Assembly: GCA_903909435.1 (NCBI GenBank)
Contig: CAIVVT010000072.1
Coordinates: forward strand, 1-64,000
Direction: 5' to 3'
DNA from: an uncultured Acidobacteriia bacterium
GTDB taxonomy: Bacteria; Acidobacteriota; Terriglobia; Bryobacterales; Bryobacteraceae
Length of the DNA stretch: 64,000 nucleotides
Under the pieces are notes generated by a model, which was given only the letters and a program-made list of their open reading frames with translations, was not told the origin of the DNA and ran no database searches. Both the position numbers and the translations under genes were made by a program. Below are positions 62,825-64,000 of this stretch, one piece after another (the stretch's first letter is position 1; every line of letters begins with the position of its first letter).

Positions 62825-63844
62825 TCAGTCCTTTCCGTTGGACACAACCGGCCGCCGGTGGTCGCGCTTTTGCGGGCGGTCCGATCCGCCGCAGACCCTG
62901 ACCATGGCTTCGTCAATCTTGTTCGGCATCAACGATTGGCCGTCCTTGGTGACTTTGGCCGAGTCCGTTGCAAGCACGTCGCGGCAGACCCAGTTGAACA
63001 CCTGGTCATCCAGCCTGGCGTGAGCGCTCCGGTGCGCCAGAATGCGGCAGATCGCGATCGTGGCCCGAACCGTCGGCCTGTGGTTATTCACCCCGACGCC
63101 GCGCAATTCGCGCACGATGTCGGTGACGATTTCGGCGTCAGCGCGCGCCAGTCCCGACTTGGCCATGCCCACGCGGATCTCGGTCTCGCGATCGAAATTG
63201 CCCAGATTCAGGGTGATCAGCCGGTCCATCAGCGCGTCCTGCGTCTTGTGAACGCCGGCGTACTCCTCAGGATTCGAGGTGAAGATCGCACGGAACTGGG
63301 GATGCACGTCGATGTACCCCTCTCCGCTGCGGCGCAGGCCGGGGAGGTTCAGAATCCGTTCTTCCAGCACGCTCAAGAGGGAGTTGTTCGCTTCCGGCCG
63401 GGAACGATTGAACTCGTCGTAGATCAACGTGTTGCCATTGGCGCAAGCCGTAGTGAGGCGGTTGTCCACCCACAACGTGTTCATATTCTCTTCCGTTTTC
63501 ACGACGGAATGAATGTAGTTATCGACCAGCTTGGATCGCTTGTATCCCGAATCCTTGCCGATCAGGTCGGAGCTTCCGAACTCGTCATCGCCGTGGATCA
63601 GCGTCACCGGACGGCCCAACTGCGCCGCAACATGGAAGGCCAGCGTGGTCTTTCCCGTGCCCGCTGAGCCGGCGAAGTGCACCGAATAGCCAACCTCCAA
63701 ATAAGCCATCGCCCGTTCGGTCAGGGCCTTGATGTGCGAGGTTGCTACGAACGCATCGCTAGCCGTCGGTACAACGTTGTCGCCTGCCGGTTGGATGCGT
63801 GTGAGATCTTCGGCAGACTCCAACGAACGCTGTGTGGTGGCCAT
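62825..63844 (-). CDS. gvpN: GvpN AAA+ ATPase
   Basis: 339 residues from ATG 63844 (AGGGAGCACAAA upstream; an earlier ATG at 63862 is less well placed). AAA+ features: Walker A AGSAGTGKT (58-66), the LIHGDDEFGSSDLIG element, Walker B LIYDEFNRSRPE and sensor I AIFTSNPEEYAG, all as in GvpN. A variable C-terminus of about 30 residues follows. GvpN is a MoxR-type ATPase that raises vesicle production. It is upstream of the other gvp genes and three bases from the coiled-coil gene, so probably leads or lies near the start of the operon. Confidence 0.94.
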   Translation of the reverse strand: MATTQRSLESAEDLTRIQPAGDNVVPTASDAFVATSHIKALTERAMAYLEVGYSVHFAGSAGTGKTTLAFHVAAQLGRPVTLIHGDDEFGSSDLIGKDSGYKRSKLVDNYIHSVVKTEENMNTLWVDNRLTTACANGNTLIYDEFNRSRPEANNSLLSVLEERILNLPGLRRSGEGYIDVHPQFRAIFTSNPEEYAGVHKTQDALMDRLITLNLGNFDRETEIRVGMAKSGLARADAEIVTDIVRELRGVGVNNHRPTVRATIAICRILAHRSAHARLDDQVFNWVCRDVLATDSAKVTKDGQSLMPNKIDEAMVRVCGGSDRPQKRDHRRPVVSNGKD

Positions 63845-63900
63845 TTTGTGCTCCCTATTCACTGAAAAACACGTCGTCTATTTCCGGCCAGTCCGCCTGG

Positions 63901-63999
63901 TCAGCGCGCTCTGCGTGCTTTCGAAGGCGACTTCTGAGCGTGCGTCGTCATGGCAGCTGGCGAAGGCCTAACGCGGCCCGGCGCTGCAGGCGCTTTGGG
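63901..63999 (-). CDS. Possible 3' end of an upstream gene cut by the window edge
   Basis: One minus-strand frame stays open from the edge to a TGA at 63901-63903 and encodes an Ala/Pro/Lys-rich tail ending SPSKARRAR. Such low-complexity tails occur on GvpA/J-type proteins, so it could be the end of the gene before gvpN, but 32 codons are too few to decide. Confidence 0.3.
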   Translation of the reverse strand, partial: PKAPAAPGRVRPSPAAMTTHAQKSPSKARRAR

Positions 64000-64000
64000 C

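Noticed and set aside
62378-63667. 429-codon plus-strand open frame opposite gvpN and the coiled-coil gene
   Set aside because: Shadow of gvpN, whose AAA+ motifs are all intact on the minus strand.

Overview
The window is high-GC DNA that most resembles a soil acidobacterium of the Bryobacterales/Solibacterales type. This is inferred from gene content: a secreted protein of the acidobacterial VWA-related kind, a GEFTRMF-repeat protein, zinc-ribbon membrane proteins, a GH92/DUF1080/oxidoreductase carbohydrate locus and long transglutaminase/ATP-grasp proteins. No marker gene (rRNA, tRNA, ribosomal protein) is present, so the assignment is an inference. I saw no CRISPR array, insertion sequence, integrase or RNA gene.

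Region 1 (1-27.3 kb) is a type VI secretion system. On the minus strand are the start of tssM (cut by the window edge), tssL and tssK. On the plus strand follow a tail-anchored repeat protein with a kinase N-lobe-like head, a secreted VWA-like protein and a large methyltransferase. A second, divergent tssK paralogue comes next. The main plus-strand operon is tssB-tssC-hcp-tagJ-tssA-tssE-tssF-tssG-tssH(clpV), a probable terminator, then vgrG, a HEAT-repeat protein and three small envelope-type proteins, one of them on the minus strand. Together these supply the membrane complex, baseplate, sheath, tube, spike and recycling ATPase. No TssJ, FHA protein or obvious toxin is visible.

Region 2 (27.3-35.2 kb) is a carbohydrate-use locus: a GH92 alpha-mannosidase, a Tat-type Gfo/Idh/MocA oxidoreductase, a DUF1080 protein, an acetyl-xylan-esterase-like enzyme, and a frameshifted GH2 relic.

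Region 3 (35.2-44.8 kb, minus strand) is a chemosensory cluster with a partner-switching module at its 5' end: REC-SpoIIE phosphatase, RsbW-like kinase, STAS protein, hybrid CheA, an MCP with a zinc-binding CZB domain, CheW, a decayed cheB and cheR. There is no stand-alone CheY.

Region 4 (44.9-57.7 kb, minus strand) is a peptide-modification-type cluster: four transglutaminase-fold proteins (one fused to DUF2126), a circularly permuted ATP-grasp/alpha-E fusion and an N-formylglutamate-amidohydrolase-like enzyme. It is followed by a DUF2277 protein and an alpha-glucan phosphorylase with an N-terminal GAF domain.

Region 5 (58.2-64 kb, minus strand) is a gas-vesicle cluster read as gvpN, two small proteins, gvpF/L, gvpG, a tandem ArsA/Get3-like ATPase, gvpS, gvpK and gvpJ. 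The major shell gene gvpA is not in the window and would be expected beyond the right edge. The ATPase has a CxxC pair in each half and looks like a dedicated targeting chaperone. It is the most interesting item in the window.
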